Below are positions 16,250 to 25,185 of a DNA stretch of 64,000 nucleotides, in pieces. Location of the stretch: assembly GCF_036026595.1 (NCBI RefSeq), contig NZ_JARZFX010000002.1:310001-374000 (forward strand). The letters run 5' to 3'. The position numbers were made by a program, and so were the translations under genes. The DNA comes from Virgibacillus_P tibetensis (GTDB lineage: Bacteria > Bacillota > Bacilli > Bacillales > Amphibacillaceae). Positions within the stretch are counted from its first letter, which is position 1, and every line of letters begins with the position of its first letter. The notes beneath the pieces were generated by a model. The model saw nothing but the letters and a program-made list of their open reading frames with translations. It did no database searches and had not been told where the DNA came from.

Positions 16250-16815
16250 TGTAATTTTATTCAGATTACTCCAAACTGATTGGAATGTCAACTTTGCACT
16301 GTACAAGCAACTTTTATCTATTTATAAAAAGCAAATCTTATTAAATAAATTAAATTCACTTAGTTTGTACTCCAGGAAAATGGTAATATAACCTACCCAT
16401 AATCATGGTAACTTTTTCACTAAAATTAAGTGTTTCCAAAATTCTATGTACTTAGTTCCTCCATGATAACTGCGTCATAGGTAGTGTTAATTCTTAGGAA
16501 TTGCGATGAAGGAAGACTCTACATTAATTCGAGGTTCGTTCTTGTAACTTTACTACTTTGAGGCGTTGCTTTTCCCAACACGAAGACCTTTCTTTATATG
16601 CCTGCTTATTAGCCTTGATAAATCATACGTTTCTTCTCGTTCAGCTAGCATTTTCAAACGGAATGAACGTATGTTCGCTAGCTCTATTATATCAATTATT
16701 ACGGATTTTGCAACAATTTTAAGTTGTCTTAACCGAAATTTATCTGTCACTTTCCTTTAGTTTACACCCTTCACACGCTTGAAAAAAGAGACTTCTTTCG
16801 TAGTTCAGTTAAAAG
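16250..16815. other. Intergenic stretch without a supported gene
   Basis: AT-rich. Two opposed 65-residue frames overlap at 16553-16760. Neither has a good ribosome binding site or recognisable sequence, so I do not call a gene. Confidence 0.5.
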
Positions 16816-16818
16816 CAG

Positions 16819-16881
16819 TTGACAAATTCAGACTACTTACTATAAAGTATCATTGTTAACCTTTTTAATTCAGGGTGAACA
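16819..16881 (+). promoter_or_regulatory. bioY promoter with BirA (biotin repressor) operator
   Basis: The -35 TTGACA (16819-16824), a 16-bp spacer and the TATAAA -10 (16841-16846) form a good sigma-A promoter. Immediately downstream, TGTTAAC (16854-16860), 14 bp, and GTGAACA (16875-16881) match the BirA operator pattern TGTTAAC-N14-GTTAACA with one mismatch. It overlaps the transcription start, so biotin-loaded BirA would block bioY. Confidence 0.8.
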
Positions 16882-16903
16882 TTAAAAGGAGGACTCATAC
16901 ATA

Positions 16904-17455
16904 ATGTCTGATTCAAGTTTAAAATTACGAATGATGATTGTAACAGCGCTGTTCGCAGCAATTATTGGTGTTTTGGCTCAATTAACAATACCATTACCAC
17001 TTGTTCCGATTACAGGGCAAACATTAGCCATTGGGCTTGCAGCAACTATTCTCGGTTCCAGATACGGCACCATATCCGTCTTACTCTATTTAATTATTGG
17101 TGCAGTAGGTGTCCCTGTTTTTGCACAAATGTCTGCAGGTGTTGGTATTTTATTCGGGCCAACTGGTGGGTATCTAATTGGTTTTATTCCTTCAGCCTTT
17201 ATCATAGGATATTTTCTGGAAAAAACAAGTTTTACAATTAAGAACGCAGTTATCGCCAACCTAATCGGAACGGTAATTGCATTGGTATTTGGAACCGTTT
17301 GGTTAAAAATCGTGGCAGAGCTTTCTTGGACCGCTGCATTTGCCAGTGGGGCTGCTCCGTTTATTATTGTTGGGGTAATAAAAGCAGTTCTTGCCGCATG
17401 GATCGGCATTGTGGTAAGACAACGACTGGCTTCGGCAAAACTTTTGTATGCATAA
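16904..17455 (+). CDS. bioY: Biotin transporter BioY (ECF substrate-binding component)
   Basis: Membrane protein of 183 residues with six hydrophobic segments. BioY hallmarks: 'IPLPLVPITGQTLAIGLAA', 'GAVGVPVFAQMSAGVGILFG' and 'GPTGGYLIGFIPSAFIIGYF'. It binds biotin with high affinity and either works with the shared ECF ATPases or alone. The ATG is preceded by AAAGGAGG. An upstream BirA operator supports biotin as substrate. It is monocistronic, with a terminator 13 bp after the stop. No biotin synthesis genes occur in the window. Confidence 0.95.
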   Translation: MSDSSLKLRMMIVTALFAAIIGVLAQLTIPLPLVPITGQTLAIGLAATILGSRYGTISVLLYLIIGAVGVPVFAQMSAGVGILFGPTGGYLIGFIPSAFIIGYFLEKTSFTIKNAVIANLIGTVIALVFGTVWLKIVAELSWTAAFASGAAPFIIVGVIKAVLAAWIGIVVRQRLASAKLLYA

Positions 17456-17467
17456 CGTGCACATAAA

Positions 17468-17498
17468 AAAATGGAAAGGTTAATTACCTTTCCATTTT
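17468..17498 (+). terminator. Terminator after bioY
   Basis: AAATGGAAAGGT / ACCTTTCCATTT, a 12-bp perfect stem with a 5-base loop and T-rich tail; the A-rich left side lets it act on both strands. Confidence 0.85.
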
Positions 17499-17584
17499 CT
17501 GTTTATCAGATTTTATAATAATTTTTTATCCCTAGAAGCTGTTTTCTCGTGTTCAGTTCATAGTAACGAACAGTTTTTACTAGC

Positions 17585-19501
17585 TTAGTAGACTGCTTTT
17601 CTACGGGAAACGATAAGCATAACTCCTCCCGTAAGTAGAAGTATACTACCTGCAAAAATCCAGTTATACATGTTTGTCGCCGTTTCTGGAAGCTGCTTGC
17701 CTCCCTGTTTTGTTGAAGCAAGCGCACTTTCTTCTTTTTCTTCTGCATTCGTCTTTAACTTTCCAGTACCCTTATTCTTTTTTTCTTCATCTGATTTCTT
17801 TCCTGCATTTTTAACATCATCGGCCTTACCAGTACCATTCTCTTCACTTTCTGCTTTAGGTTCTTCTTCTTTTACCTCGTCTATTATCTCTTCTTCTTCC
17901 ATTTCAAAGACAGTAAATTTGCTGAAATGGCTGGTTGCTGCAACCACCGCTCCGTCCATGTAGCTACCACCAATTACTACCCATTCTTCTGTCTCTTCAT
18001 TAAAGAAATAAACTTTCAGATTTTCCGTATTTTTTACCTTGGCCTCATCCACTTTAAAATACAAGGTTACTTCGTGCTCATTAAACTGACGAAGGTATTT
18101 CTCGCCTATCTGTATGGTGAAATCATATACCTTACTCAGGCTGTCTGGCGTGTAACCCTGATCAGTAACTGTAATAGTCACGGCTTCTGTTCCATCACCT
18201 AATAATCCTGAGGGGATCGTTAGAGCAACATCTTCTTTATTAATAGCCAGAACCGCTCTTTTTTCCTGCAGCATTTTAACTTGTTCTGCAGACAATGTGA
18301 CTTCACTTACTTTTAACGCTTCTTTAAAATCAATTCTCAATACGCCGTCCTTTTTAACAGCCTCAACTGCTTCATTATTTACAATTACTTGTTCATGGTC
18401 TACCGGTTCTTCATCATAAACCGGATCATCAATTGGCTCCTCGTTAACCAGGTTAACTTCACCTAGCCACCCCTCTTTATGTTTTAAATAAAGATACTTA
18501 TTCTCTACATCAAGATAATATTGGCCTATATATCCTGCGTCTTTAGGTGGTATACCATTGCCATACAACAATGACAACTCATCGATTGCGCCAGTACCTT
18601 CTTTATAATTACCTACTAGTTCCCACTTTCCTTTTACCTTTTCGTAAATGTCCAACGTCGTAACATGGACATAATAGGATGCCCCTATGTCAGCCTTATC
18701 ATCTGGTTTATTATTACTGTAAACCCAGTGCCCCTCACCTAAATCTGCTACTATATAATTCAGGAATACATCTGCTATAGCTTTGTAGCCTGCTTCATTC
18801 GGATGAATGTTCTCCGGGTTAGGAAGATACTCTTCATAGTTCCCATGAAAAACATCAAATATGGGCACATAATACGCCCCTGTTTCTGCAGCTGCTTTAA
18901 TTCCCTGATTAAGCCCAGCTATTAACTGTATGACGAGATCCTGCATGTCCACTAAATATGGCATCGCATTGTAATATCCCATTACAAAAATAGAAGCTTC
19001 GGGATTAACCTGATTTATTTCGCCAATTATAGACCCTAAATTGACCACAACGCCATTAATTGCCGCTTCTGCAGCTTTTATAACTTCTAGTTGATCTTCA
19101 GAACTACCATTCATCAGCTTTTCCATATCCACTACCTGTAATAGATCATTTGCACCTGCACTTATTGTTATAATATCCGCTTCTTGCAGTGCTTTCCTTA
19201 CATCATCATCACTCATTACTTGACTCAGAACCTGGTTGGTAGTATAACCAGAAACCCCTGCATTCGTATAGTTGATATTCAAATAAGGGAGTTTTTCAAC
19301 TAGCTGGTTATTAATTTGATCGGGATAACCATTAATAAAGTTCATCCCATCAAATGAAAGACCCTCAGCCAACGAATCTCCAATTGCCATATAATTTAAG
19401 TCGCTTTTCTCCTCAGAAGCAATGACTGCTTGAGGAAGCAGAATGAATACAGCTAATATTAAAACTGAAATTAACTTGATAGTTTGCTTCATCTTTTTCA
19501 C
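17585..19501 (-). CDS. Wall-anchored SGNH/GDSL hydrolase with LPETA motif
   Basis: Secreted protein of 638 residues: signal peptide (1-28, ...QAVIASEE), then an SGNH esterase domain (about 35-245) and a long beta-rich region (250-530). A Lys/Glu-rich spacer leads to the sortase signal: LPETA (604-608), hydrophobic helix, SRRK tail. SGNH blocks are GDSLAEG with Ser43, GAND at 114-117, and HPNEAGY with H231; the usual Asp of DxxH is Glu here (E228). The start is GTG at 19501 behind AAGGAG. LPXTA rather than LPXTG suggests a Bacillus-type alternative sortase, not encoded here. Probable extracellular esterase/lipase; substrate unknown. Confidence 0.85.
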   Translation of the reverse strand: MKKMKQTIKLISVLILAVFILLPQAVIASEEKSDLNYMAIGDSLAEGLSFDGMNFINGYPDQINNQLVEKLPYLNINYTNAGVSGYTTNQVLSQVMSDDDVRKALQEADIITISAGANDLLQVVDMEKLMNGSSEDQLEVIKAAEAAINGVVVNLGSIIGEINQVNPEASIFVMGYYNAMPYLVDMQDLVIQLIAGLNQGIKAAAETGAYYVPIFDVFHGNYEEYLPNPENIHPNEAGYKAIADVFLNYIVADLGEGHWVYSNNKPDDKADIGASYYVHVTTLDIYEKVKGKWELVGNYKEGTGAIDELSLLYGNGIPPKDAGYIGQYYLDVENKYLYLKHKEGWLGEVNLVNEEPIDDPVYDEEPVDHEQVIVNNEAVEAVKKDGVLRIDFKEALKVSEVTLSAEQVKMLQEKRAVLAINKEDVALTIPSGLLGDGTEAVTITVTDQGYTPDSLSKVYDFTIQIGEKYLRQFNEHEVTLYFKVDEAKVKNTENLKVYFFNEETEEWVVIGGSYMDGAVVAATSHFSKFTVFEMEEEEIIDEVKEEEPKAESEENGTGKADDVKNAGKKSDEEKKNKGTGKLKTNAEEKEESALASTKQGGKQLPETATNMYNWIFAGSILLLTGGVMLIVSRRKAVY

Positions 19502-19993
19502 AATAGCACTCCTTTTACATAAATAATAATTCTGCAGAAAGCGCATTGTCCGTATGTAGTATTTATTCCAATTTATGTATTATATGTTGAACAACACGCG
19601 TTGAACAATACTCCCCCCTTATAAGGATAGAATTTGAATGCCCAGGCTTAATAGTAAACAGGTACATTCATCTTGCTTTTCAAGAACGCATGTCAATCTA
19701 GTGAGGAAGCCCCGTTTAGTTGCTTTGCAGTATGCAAAACTTACTACCTATTATAGCTTATTGGGAAAATTATACAATATATTTTTTAACTCTTTTGATT
19801 ATTCAAATGAGTTAGAGAAACTATGATTATGTCGGTGATTAACCGAATAAAATTAGACTTTCTATTTTTCATGCGGAGTGACATGCACCCCTGGAGACAG
19901 TGGCACATTTCCCTGTCAGCATTGGCGTTGAACCATACATAGGTTGTCCCGGATACATAGAATAGTACAAACAGGGAAGTAGTGTAATACAAG
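19502..19993. other. Intergenic stretch without a supported gene
   Basis: No frame has a binding site plus recognisable sequence. It includes the 5' region of the SGNH gene and, at the far end, the upstream region of the GerP-like gene. Confidence 0.5.
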
Positions 19994-20218
19994 ATGCGTA
20001 AACATTGTCATCTAAATAATATTCATCATGTACGTGTCAATCATCTTTCGGGGGGCGCATCCATTAATTACGGACCCTCTATTCATAAAAACCTGCAAGC
20101 AAATGTAAAAATTAATACAGGAGAGTTTGTCATTGGCGACGAGATTACATTGGGGTACCACCCGATAATGAAGAAGATGAGGAAGATTAATTTGGTTACA
20201 AAGGCGCCTTTTTTATAA
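19994..20218 (+). CDS. GerPA/GerPF-like spore germination protein
   Basis: A 74-residue protein. 'HHVRVNHLSGGASINYGPSI' followed by 'NVKINTGEFVIGDE' matches the small GerPA/GerPF family, whose usual pattern is I..NSLSGG..INFG.........GS..FNTGDF. Members of the gerP operon help germinants pass the spore coat. Here the gene stands alone rather than in a gerPABCDEF operon, like the scattered gerPF-type paralogues of other Bacillaceae. The ribosome binding site is weak (GGGAAG at long spacing). A terminator overlaps its last codons. Confidence 0.65.
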   Translation: MRKHCHLNNIHHVRVNHLSGGASINYGPSIHKNLQANVKINTGEFVIGDEITLGYHPIMKKMRKINLVTKAPFL

Positions 20219-20228
20219 AGGTGCTTTT
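20204..20228 (+). terminator. Terminator after the GerP-like gene
   Basis: GCGCCTTT / AAAGGTGC, an 8-bp stem with one G-U pair and a 5-base loop, followed by TTTTC. The stem begins within the last codons of the gene. Confidence 0.65.
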
Positions 20229-20348
20229 CTATAATTGGAAATAAGTACATATACACGAGCAAGTTTAAATCTGTTGGTCAGGGGAAGTAACTACTAAATC
20301 AAGTTCTAATAAATAATAACATACCAACATACATACAGGAGTGAAGAC

Positions 20349-21596
20349 GTGGAACAGCCAACAGAACAGCTAACAAAGAAGAAAATGATACTAGACAAGC
20401 TTAAGGTTATCGGTCCAGGGGCAATTATTTCTGCATCATTTGTTGGGCCTGGAACGATAACAACAGCAACACAAGCAGGTGCCTCCTTTGGTTATGCGCT
20501 ATTATGGGCACTAGTTTTTTCAGTTATTACGACGATGGTCTTGCAGATTATGGTCGCTCGACTTGGGATTATTGCACAAAAGGGGCTGGGTGCAGCCATT
20601 CGTGATCAATTTGCTAACCCGGTCATCAAATATAGCGTTATGGGATTTGTCATTGTTTCTATATTCATAGGGTGTGCTGCTTATATGAGTGGTGACCTGA
20701 ATGGAACATCACTTGGTATAGCGACCTTAACAGGATGGTCACTAGATGTAATTGGCCCAATTGTAGGTGTTATAGTACTAGTGCTTGGGTTAAGTGGTAG
20801 TTACAAGTTAATTGAAAAAGTCATGATTGCACTTGTGATTGTAATGAGTATAGTCTTCATTACAACTATGATTATGGCCAAACCTGATGTTGGAGAGGTT
20901 TTTGCCGGTGCCTTTGCTCCCTCTATTCCTGTTGGTTCCATCATTACCATTGTTGCACTAGTCGGGACTACGGTTGTACCCTATAACCTATTTATTCATT
21001 CATCGTCTGTACAGGAAAGATGGAATAAACCATCCCATTTAAAAGAATCTCGTCTGGACATTTTTATATCCATCGGCCTGGGTGGTTTAATTTCTGCATC
21101 TGTTTTAATTACTTCTGGTACCTTAATGCGAGGTGTCGAAGTGGAGACTGTTGCAGATTTGGCCCTGCAATTGAAGCCGTTTTTAGGGGAATGGGCTGAA
21201 ACCTTTCTGGCTATAGGTATCTTTTCAGCTGGTTTTTCTTCGACAACAGCATCAGCTCTGGGTGCGGCCATTACAACCAGTAGTATTTTAAAATGGAAAG
21301 ACGGAATGAAAAATTGGCGTTTCAAAGCCGTTTTTGTTGCCGTAATTCTGATTGGTATTTTCAGCTTTGTATTTAATTTTGAACCATTGGATGTGCTTCT
21401 CTTTGCACAGGCGTTAAACGGGATTCTTCTGCCTGGTATCGCCGTCATACTATTAATAATCATGAACAACAAAAAATTGCTTGGCAATTACACGAACTCG
21501 ATAAAAATTAATATGATCGGGAGCATCGTTGTTCTTGTTTGTATCGCCCTAGGTACGTATAGTCTAGTGACAGCTGTTAGTTCATTTTTTGGATAG
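20349..21596 (+). CDS. NRAMP-related metal transporter with altered metal-site motifs
   Basis: Membrane protein of 415 residues with 11 hydrophobic segments and the NRAMP/MntH fold: N-terminal 'VIGPGAIISASFVGPGTITTA' and mid-protein 'VGTTVVPYNLFIHSS'. In manganese/iron transporters the unwound first helix reads DPGN and helix 6 reads MPHN. Here they read GPGT (33-36) and VPYN (210-213), so the Asp and Met ligands are missing. This suggests another substrate, perhaps magnesium as in NRAMP-related Mg transporters, or no metal at all. The start is GTG at 20349, seven bases after GGAG. Single gene, no Mn or Mg riboswitch seen. Confidence 0.8.
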   Translation: MEQPTEQLTKKKMILDKLKVIGPGAIISASFVGPGTITTATQAGASFGYALLWALVFSVITTMVLQIMVARLGIIAQKGLGAAIRDQFANPVIKYSVMGFVIVSIFIGCAAYMSGDLNGTSLGIATLTGWSLDVIGPIVGVIVLVLGLSGSYKLIEKVMIALVIVMSIVFITTMIMAKPDVGEVFAGAFAPSIPVGSIITIVALVGTTVVPYNLFIHSSSVQERWNKPSHLKESRLDIFISIGLGGLISASVLITSGTLMRGVEVETVADLALQLKPFLGEWAETFLAIGIFSAGFSSTTASALGAAITTSSILKWKDGMKNWRFKAVFVAVILIGIFSFVFNFEPLDVLLFAQALNGILLPGIAVILLIIMNNKKLLGNYTNSIKINMIGSIVVLVCIALGTYSLVTAVSSFFG

Positions 21597-21637
21597 ATTA
21601 GGGAAGGACTTCGCAATTTGCCAGTAAGCTTGTTATA

Positions 21638-21676
21638 AAAACTGATAGGCTTATTCCGGATTAAGTCTATCAGTTT
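21638..21676. terminator. Bidirectional terminator between the NRAMP-like gene and hpaB
   Basis: AAACTGATAGgCTTA / TAAGtCTATCAGTTT, about 14 paired bases with a short loop. It doubles as the hairpin that precedes a copy of the dispersed 30-bp repeat at 21691. Confidence 0.75.
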
Positions 21677-21690
21677 AAATGATTGCCCAA

Positions 21691-21715
21691 TTCGACAATA
21701 ACCGGGAAGTGACAG
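21691..21715 (+). repeat. Dispersed repeat 'GGGAAGTGACAGGCACC', copy 1 (shortened)
   Basis: TTCGACAATA then ACCGGGAAGTGACAG. It is preceded by the hairpin at 21638-21676 and ends 8 bp before the stop codon of the convergent hpaB-like gene. Other copies: 23233, 31751 (tandem pair), 43955, 47984 and 59514. Confidence 0.75.
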
Positions 21716-21722
21716 AAATACA

Positions 21723-23153
21723 TTACCAAAATTCGCGAGTATATGCTGTAAAAGCAGTCAGATCATAAGATTTATACAGCTCACTGGAGAGTTTATTTGG
21801 CTGACCAAAGAAAAAACGCTCGTACTGTGTTTGGCGGGTACCAAATCCACTCATTGTCAAATCCCATGCAAGCCGGAAAAGTTTTACCCTGTCATCAGCA
21901 GCATGCTTACTGCTTTGTAAATATTGCTCCAGATCCTCTCTTACAGGCGATTTAAAATCTGCTTCTGTGGGGATGGTAACCATTCCACTTGATCCGAGCA
22001 GCTGTATGATTTCTATAAGTCTCGGATACATCTTGGAAAACATACTGTTGGCCACGCGCAGTGGAATTAATTCTGGACGCATTAATCCAAACTCGTCCGT
22101 ACTTGCATTTATTTCAGATTTCAATAACAAAGCTTCCATCGTTTCTAGCATCATAATAATCTCTGCCATCTTTTCTTGAATATGTTCATAGCAGTCTATG
22201 TTAATCGTCTGGACTAATTCCTCTGCAACTCCAAGAATAAACCCTGCCTTTATAGTCTGCCTGCTAATTATCTGATGTAAAGTGAATGGCAGAAAAGCAC
22301 TCTCTCTTTGAAAGTTGTTGGAAACTTCAAGGTTTTTAAAAAAGAATATCCTTTCCCATGGTACTTTTACACGATCAAAAACAACAATAGAGTCCATTTC
22401 CTCAAAGCGGGAGCTTAGTGGATAATCAAATCGCGAATCGCCATATACAAAAGACTCCCGACAAATGAATTTCAGCCCTGCAGTGTCGCTTGGCACAGAA
22501 AAAGCAAAGGAGTTGGCTTCGTCGGTAATTCCGCCAGCGGACAGAACGAGCAGTTCATCCGTCATGCCACCTTGTGTTGCAAGCAGCCGGGCCCCTTTAA
22601 TAACAAGGCCATCATTTTCTTCACCAACTATTTTGGCAGCGATGGGCTCTTCAGATTCTTCAAAATACAATGGGGAACGATTAACTTGAGGGTTAATGAA
22701 CGTATGTGTAAAGGACAAGTCATCTTCACGAGCCGTTTCATAGAATTTCACCAGATTGTCTGGAAAGCAATTTTCTCTTCCTTCCAGTAATTTTGCGGAT
22801 GAAGCAAAGGACATAAGCATGGTGTTCATATAATCAGGGCTTCTTCCAAGCATACCTGCATTTCTTTTTGCCCATTTTTGAATAGAAATCCGGCGTTTTT
22901 CAAGGTCGCTTTTTGTTGTTGGCTGTAAATAGGAAGTACCTACCCGGTCACCGGTTATAGGGGAACTATATGTCATGGTATCCGTAAGGTCCGGCTCCTT
23001 TTGCATATCATAAAGAGCTGCCTGACTATGAACAGCTCCTTTAAAAGCAGGATGTTCTGCTATATTACCCAAAATCCTCTCCCCATCACACCAAATATTC
23101 GTCTTCAACCGATTCATGCGTTTAATATAGTCATTACCTGAAATGACAGGCAT
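21723..23153 (-). CDS. hpaB: 4-hydroxyphenylacetate 3-monooxygenase oxygenase component (HpaB type)
   Basis: Reduced-FAD-dependent aromatic hydroxylase, 476 residues, with an acyl-CoA-dehydrogenase-like fold. Family landmarks: 'KWAKRNAGMLGRSPDYMNTM' (substrate Arg/Tyr), 'LSFTHTFINPQVNRSP' (active-site His), 'VKGARLLATQGGMTDELLV'-like block, 'MDSIVVFDRVKVPWERIF' and 'GSSGMVTIPTEADF'. The start ATG at 23153 is eight bases after GAGGAG; the GTG three codons upstream overlaps it. No flavin reductase (HpaC) or downstream degradation genes are nearby. The true phenol substrate is unproven. Confidence 0.88.
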   Translation of the reverse strand: MPVISGNDYIKRMNRLKTNIWCDGERILGNIAEHPAFKGAVHSQAALYDMQKEPDLTDTMTYSSPITGDRVGTSYLQPTTKSDLEKRRISIQKWAKRNAGMLGRSPDYMNTMLMSFASSAKLLEGRENCFPDNLVKFYETAREDDLSFTHTFINPQVNRSPLYFEESEEPIAAKIVGEENDGLVIKGARLLATQGGMTDELLVLSAGGITDEANSFAFSVPSDTAGLKFICRESFVYGDSRFDYPLSSRFEEMDSIVVFDRVKVPWERIFFFKNLEVSNNFQRESAFLPFTLHQIISRQTIKAGFILGVAEELVQTINIDCYEHIQEKMAEIIMMLETMEALLLKSEINASTDEFGLMRPELIPLRVANSMFSKMYPRLIEIIQLLGSSGMVTIPTEADFKSPVREDLEQYLQSSKHAADDRVKLFRLAWDLTMSGFGTRQTQYERFFFGQPNKLSSELYKSYDLTAFTAYTREFW

Positions 23154-23232
23154 AGGCTGCACTCCTCACAAAATATAGAAATTAAACTCACACCATTATA
23201 TTATTTATCCCATTAATTGGTGCCTATTTATT

Positions 23233-23262
23233 GGTGCCTGTCACTTCCCGAATTTTGTCGAA
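23233..23262 (-). repeat. Dispersed repeat 'GGGAAGTGACAGGCACC', copy 2
   Basis: Read on the plus strand it is GGTGCCTGTCACTTCCCG then AATTTTGTCGAA. In the minus orientation a hairpin (AGCTGTTAGA...TCTGGCAGTT, about 23283-23336) precedes it, downstream of the DUF1232 gene. A partial duplication (ATTGGTGCC) lies at 23217-23225. Confidence 0.8.
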
Positions 23263-23387
23263 CGAGCCCCTGTCTATGGTGCAAAAAAGTAACTGCCAGA
23301 TTTAAACCGCATATATGATGCAGTTTAGCTCTCTAACAGCTACCAGGGATAAGACTTCTATAATTTGGATTTGAGCGGTAAGCAGGT

Positions 23388-23834
23388 CTAGTTAGTACCT
23401 TCTGGTTTAAATTTATCGTCAATTTCTTTTTTGTCGTCATAATTCTTACCAAATAGCTTAATCATTCGTTCATGCGCTTGATTCTTTATTGAATCATCAA
23501 TATGCGAAATTACTGCATATAAGGCGTATAAAATCACCATAATATCATCCGCAAATCCAACTACAGGGATAAAATCCGGAATCAGATCGATTGGCAGAAT
23601 TAAGTATCCCAAGGCACCTGCGATGGTCAACTTTGCCTGTTTTGGTGTATGAGGGCTCTTGAATGCGTAAAATAACAGTAAGCTGTAATAGGAAACCTTT
23701 ACTCCCATTTTCTTAGCATACTTTAATAGTTTTTCCAGGTATTTATTCTCGGAAAAGTGTTTTTCCTTCCCCTTGATCGCTTCAGCAGAATCTAAATTTC
23801 TTAATGCTATTTCATACTTTTCTTCTTTTGGCAT
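23388..23834 (-). CDS. DUF1232 (YkvA-like) protein
   Basis: A 148-residue protein carrying the DUF1232 motif 'GALGYLILPIDLIPDFIPVV' followed by GFADD (about residues 75-99), normally a membrane-associated hydrophobic hairpin. Function unknown; B. subtilis YkvA is the closest well-known relative. The ATG at 23834 follows GGGGAAAGAG. Monocistronic. Confidence 0.88.
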   Translation of the reverse strand: MPKEEKYEIALRNLDSAEAIKGKEKHFSENKYLEKLLKYAKKMGVKVSYYSLLLFYAFKSPHTPKQAKLTIAGALGYLILPIDLIPDFIPVVGFADDIMVILYALYAVISHIDDSIKNQAHERMIKLFGKNYDDKKEIDDKFKPEGTN

Positions 23835-24014
23835 GATTCTCTTTCCCCCATGGTGTATTATGCATCTCTTCTAAATTATATAGGAAGCAGGACGATTGCA
23901 CCACTATTTTTACAACCATTCGGCAAAATACGACATATATCAGGAAGTGACTACAGGCACCTGCATCTGCGCATGTATAAAATTCCTTTATCGTTGTTTA
24001 TAGAAAATTTGAAT

Positions 24015-24073
24015 TTCACAGAATAATGAGGGTGTTCTATACTTGTATTTATATAAGAGTGTAAGCGCATTCT
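24015..24073 (+). promoter_or_regulatory. tctC promoter with downstream cre-like box
   Basis: The -35 TTCACA (24015-24020), a 17-bp spacer and the -10 TATACT (24038-24043) each differ from consensus by one base. TGTAAGCGCATTCT (24060-24073) fits the left half of the CcpA (cre) consensus and lies about 15-30 bp after the predicted start, a position where CcpA would block transcription. Confidence 0.65.
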
Positions 24074-24109
24074 TGTTATCTCTTAAAATTTATGAAGGAG
24101 GTTTTTTAT

Positions 24110-25111
24110 GTGAAACACATTCTAGGATTTATTTTAATATTAACAGTCTTTATTACAGGTTGTTCTGATAACACATCGGGTAGTGAGACAGTGGAAGGTG
24201 AAGATTGGAGCCCGGAGCAATCCATTGAAATCGTGGCTCCCTCTGGTGCAGGTGGGGGCTGGGACACAACAGCTCGCATGGCAGCTAAGATATTAGAAGA
24301 GGAAGACATTATTGGTCAGGATATTGGTGTGGTTAACAAAACCGGTGGCGGTGGCGCAGTTGGCTGGTCTTATATAGCTGGTAGAGAAGGCAGTCCATAT
24401 AACTTATTTGTAACATCACCACCAATTATCGATGTCCCATTAAACGGAAACTCTGAATACAACCATGAAGACTTTACACCTATAGCGAATGTAATTGCAG
24501 ATTATGGTGCTTTCGCAGTAAGAGCAGATGCTGATTGGGACACATTACCAGAATTATTTGATGATATGCTGGAAGATCCATCAGGAATTACCGTTATTGG
24601 TTCTTCATCACCTGGTAGTATGGACCATCTGAAATTTGTACGTTTTGCTAAGGCTTATGGCGTCGATGTTCAAAAAATAAAGTATGTTTCTGAACAGGAT
24701 GGCGGCGAATTAACCGCTTTACTTAATGGAAGTGTAGATGTGTTCTCAACAAGTGTTGCCCAGACAGTAGAACAGGTAAAGGCTGGTGAAATCAAAGTAC
24801 TGGCAATTACATCCGAAGAAAGACTTGAAGGTGATGTGCTGTCCGATTTCGAGACTGCGATCGAGCAGGGAATTAATGAAACGTATATTAATTGGCGTGG
24901 ATTCATGGGTCCTGCAGACTTGGATGAAGAGGTAGTTGCCTATTATGAAGAGGCTTTCAGGCAAATGAACGAGTCAGACGCCTGGGCTGATGTTAGATCA
25001 CAATATGGCTGGGGCGATATGTTCCTTGACAGTAAAGAATTTAAAGCTTTTCTTGATGAAGAGAAAAAAGAAACAGAAATACTGCTCCAGGAATTAGGAT
25101 TATCTGAATAA
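24110..25111 (+). CDS. tctC: Tripartite tricarboxylate transporter substrate-binding lipoprotein
   Basis: Extracytoplasmic solute receptor of the Bug/TctC family, 333 residues. Signal peptide with lipobox FITGC (C18). The family N-terminal pattern 'SIEIVAPSGAGGGWDTTARM' is followed by 'VVNKTGGGGAVGW', then the 'GSSSPGSMDHL' pocket. The start is GTG at 24110, eight bases after AAGGAGG; an ATG at 24092 in the same frame contains that binding site and is rejected. It heads an operon with TctB, TctA and an asparaginase-like gene. The ligand is unknown: citrate-like acids are classic, but the asparaginase neighbour points to an amino-acid-derived carboxylate. Confidence 0.92.
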   Translation: MKHILGFILILTVFITGCSDNTSGSETVEGEDWSPEQSIEIVAPSGAGGGWDTTARMAAKILEEEDIIGQDIGVVNKTGGGGAVGWSYIAGREGSPYNLFVTSPPIIDVPLNGNSEYNHEDFTPIANVIADYGAFAVRADADWDTLPELFDDMLEDPSGITVIGSSSPGSMDHLKFVRFAKAYGVDVQKIKYVSEQDGGELTALLNGSVDVFSTSVAQTVEQVKAGEIKVLAITSEERLEGDVLSDFETAIEQGINETYINWRGFMGPADLDEEVVAYYEEAFRQMNESDAWADVRSQYGWGDMFLDSKEFKAFLDEEKKETEILLQELGLSE

Positions 25112-25185
25112 TAAATTCCAGTTGCATGACCGTATAGGAGGGATACACCCCCTCCTATTCATTTTATAATAAAGGGGGGTTCCAC

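Noticed and set aside
16553..16760. Opposed 65-codon frames between the LacI gene and bioY
   Set aside because: Neither has a properly spaced binding site or a familiar sequence; a mutual overlap on opposite strands suggests chance.
20219..20348. Metal riboswitch before the NRAMP-like gene
   Set aside because: The 130-bp leader has none of the conserved stems or sequence blocks of Mn (yybP) or Mg (M-box) riboswitches that I could see.
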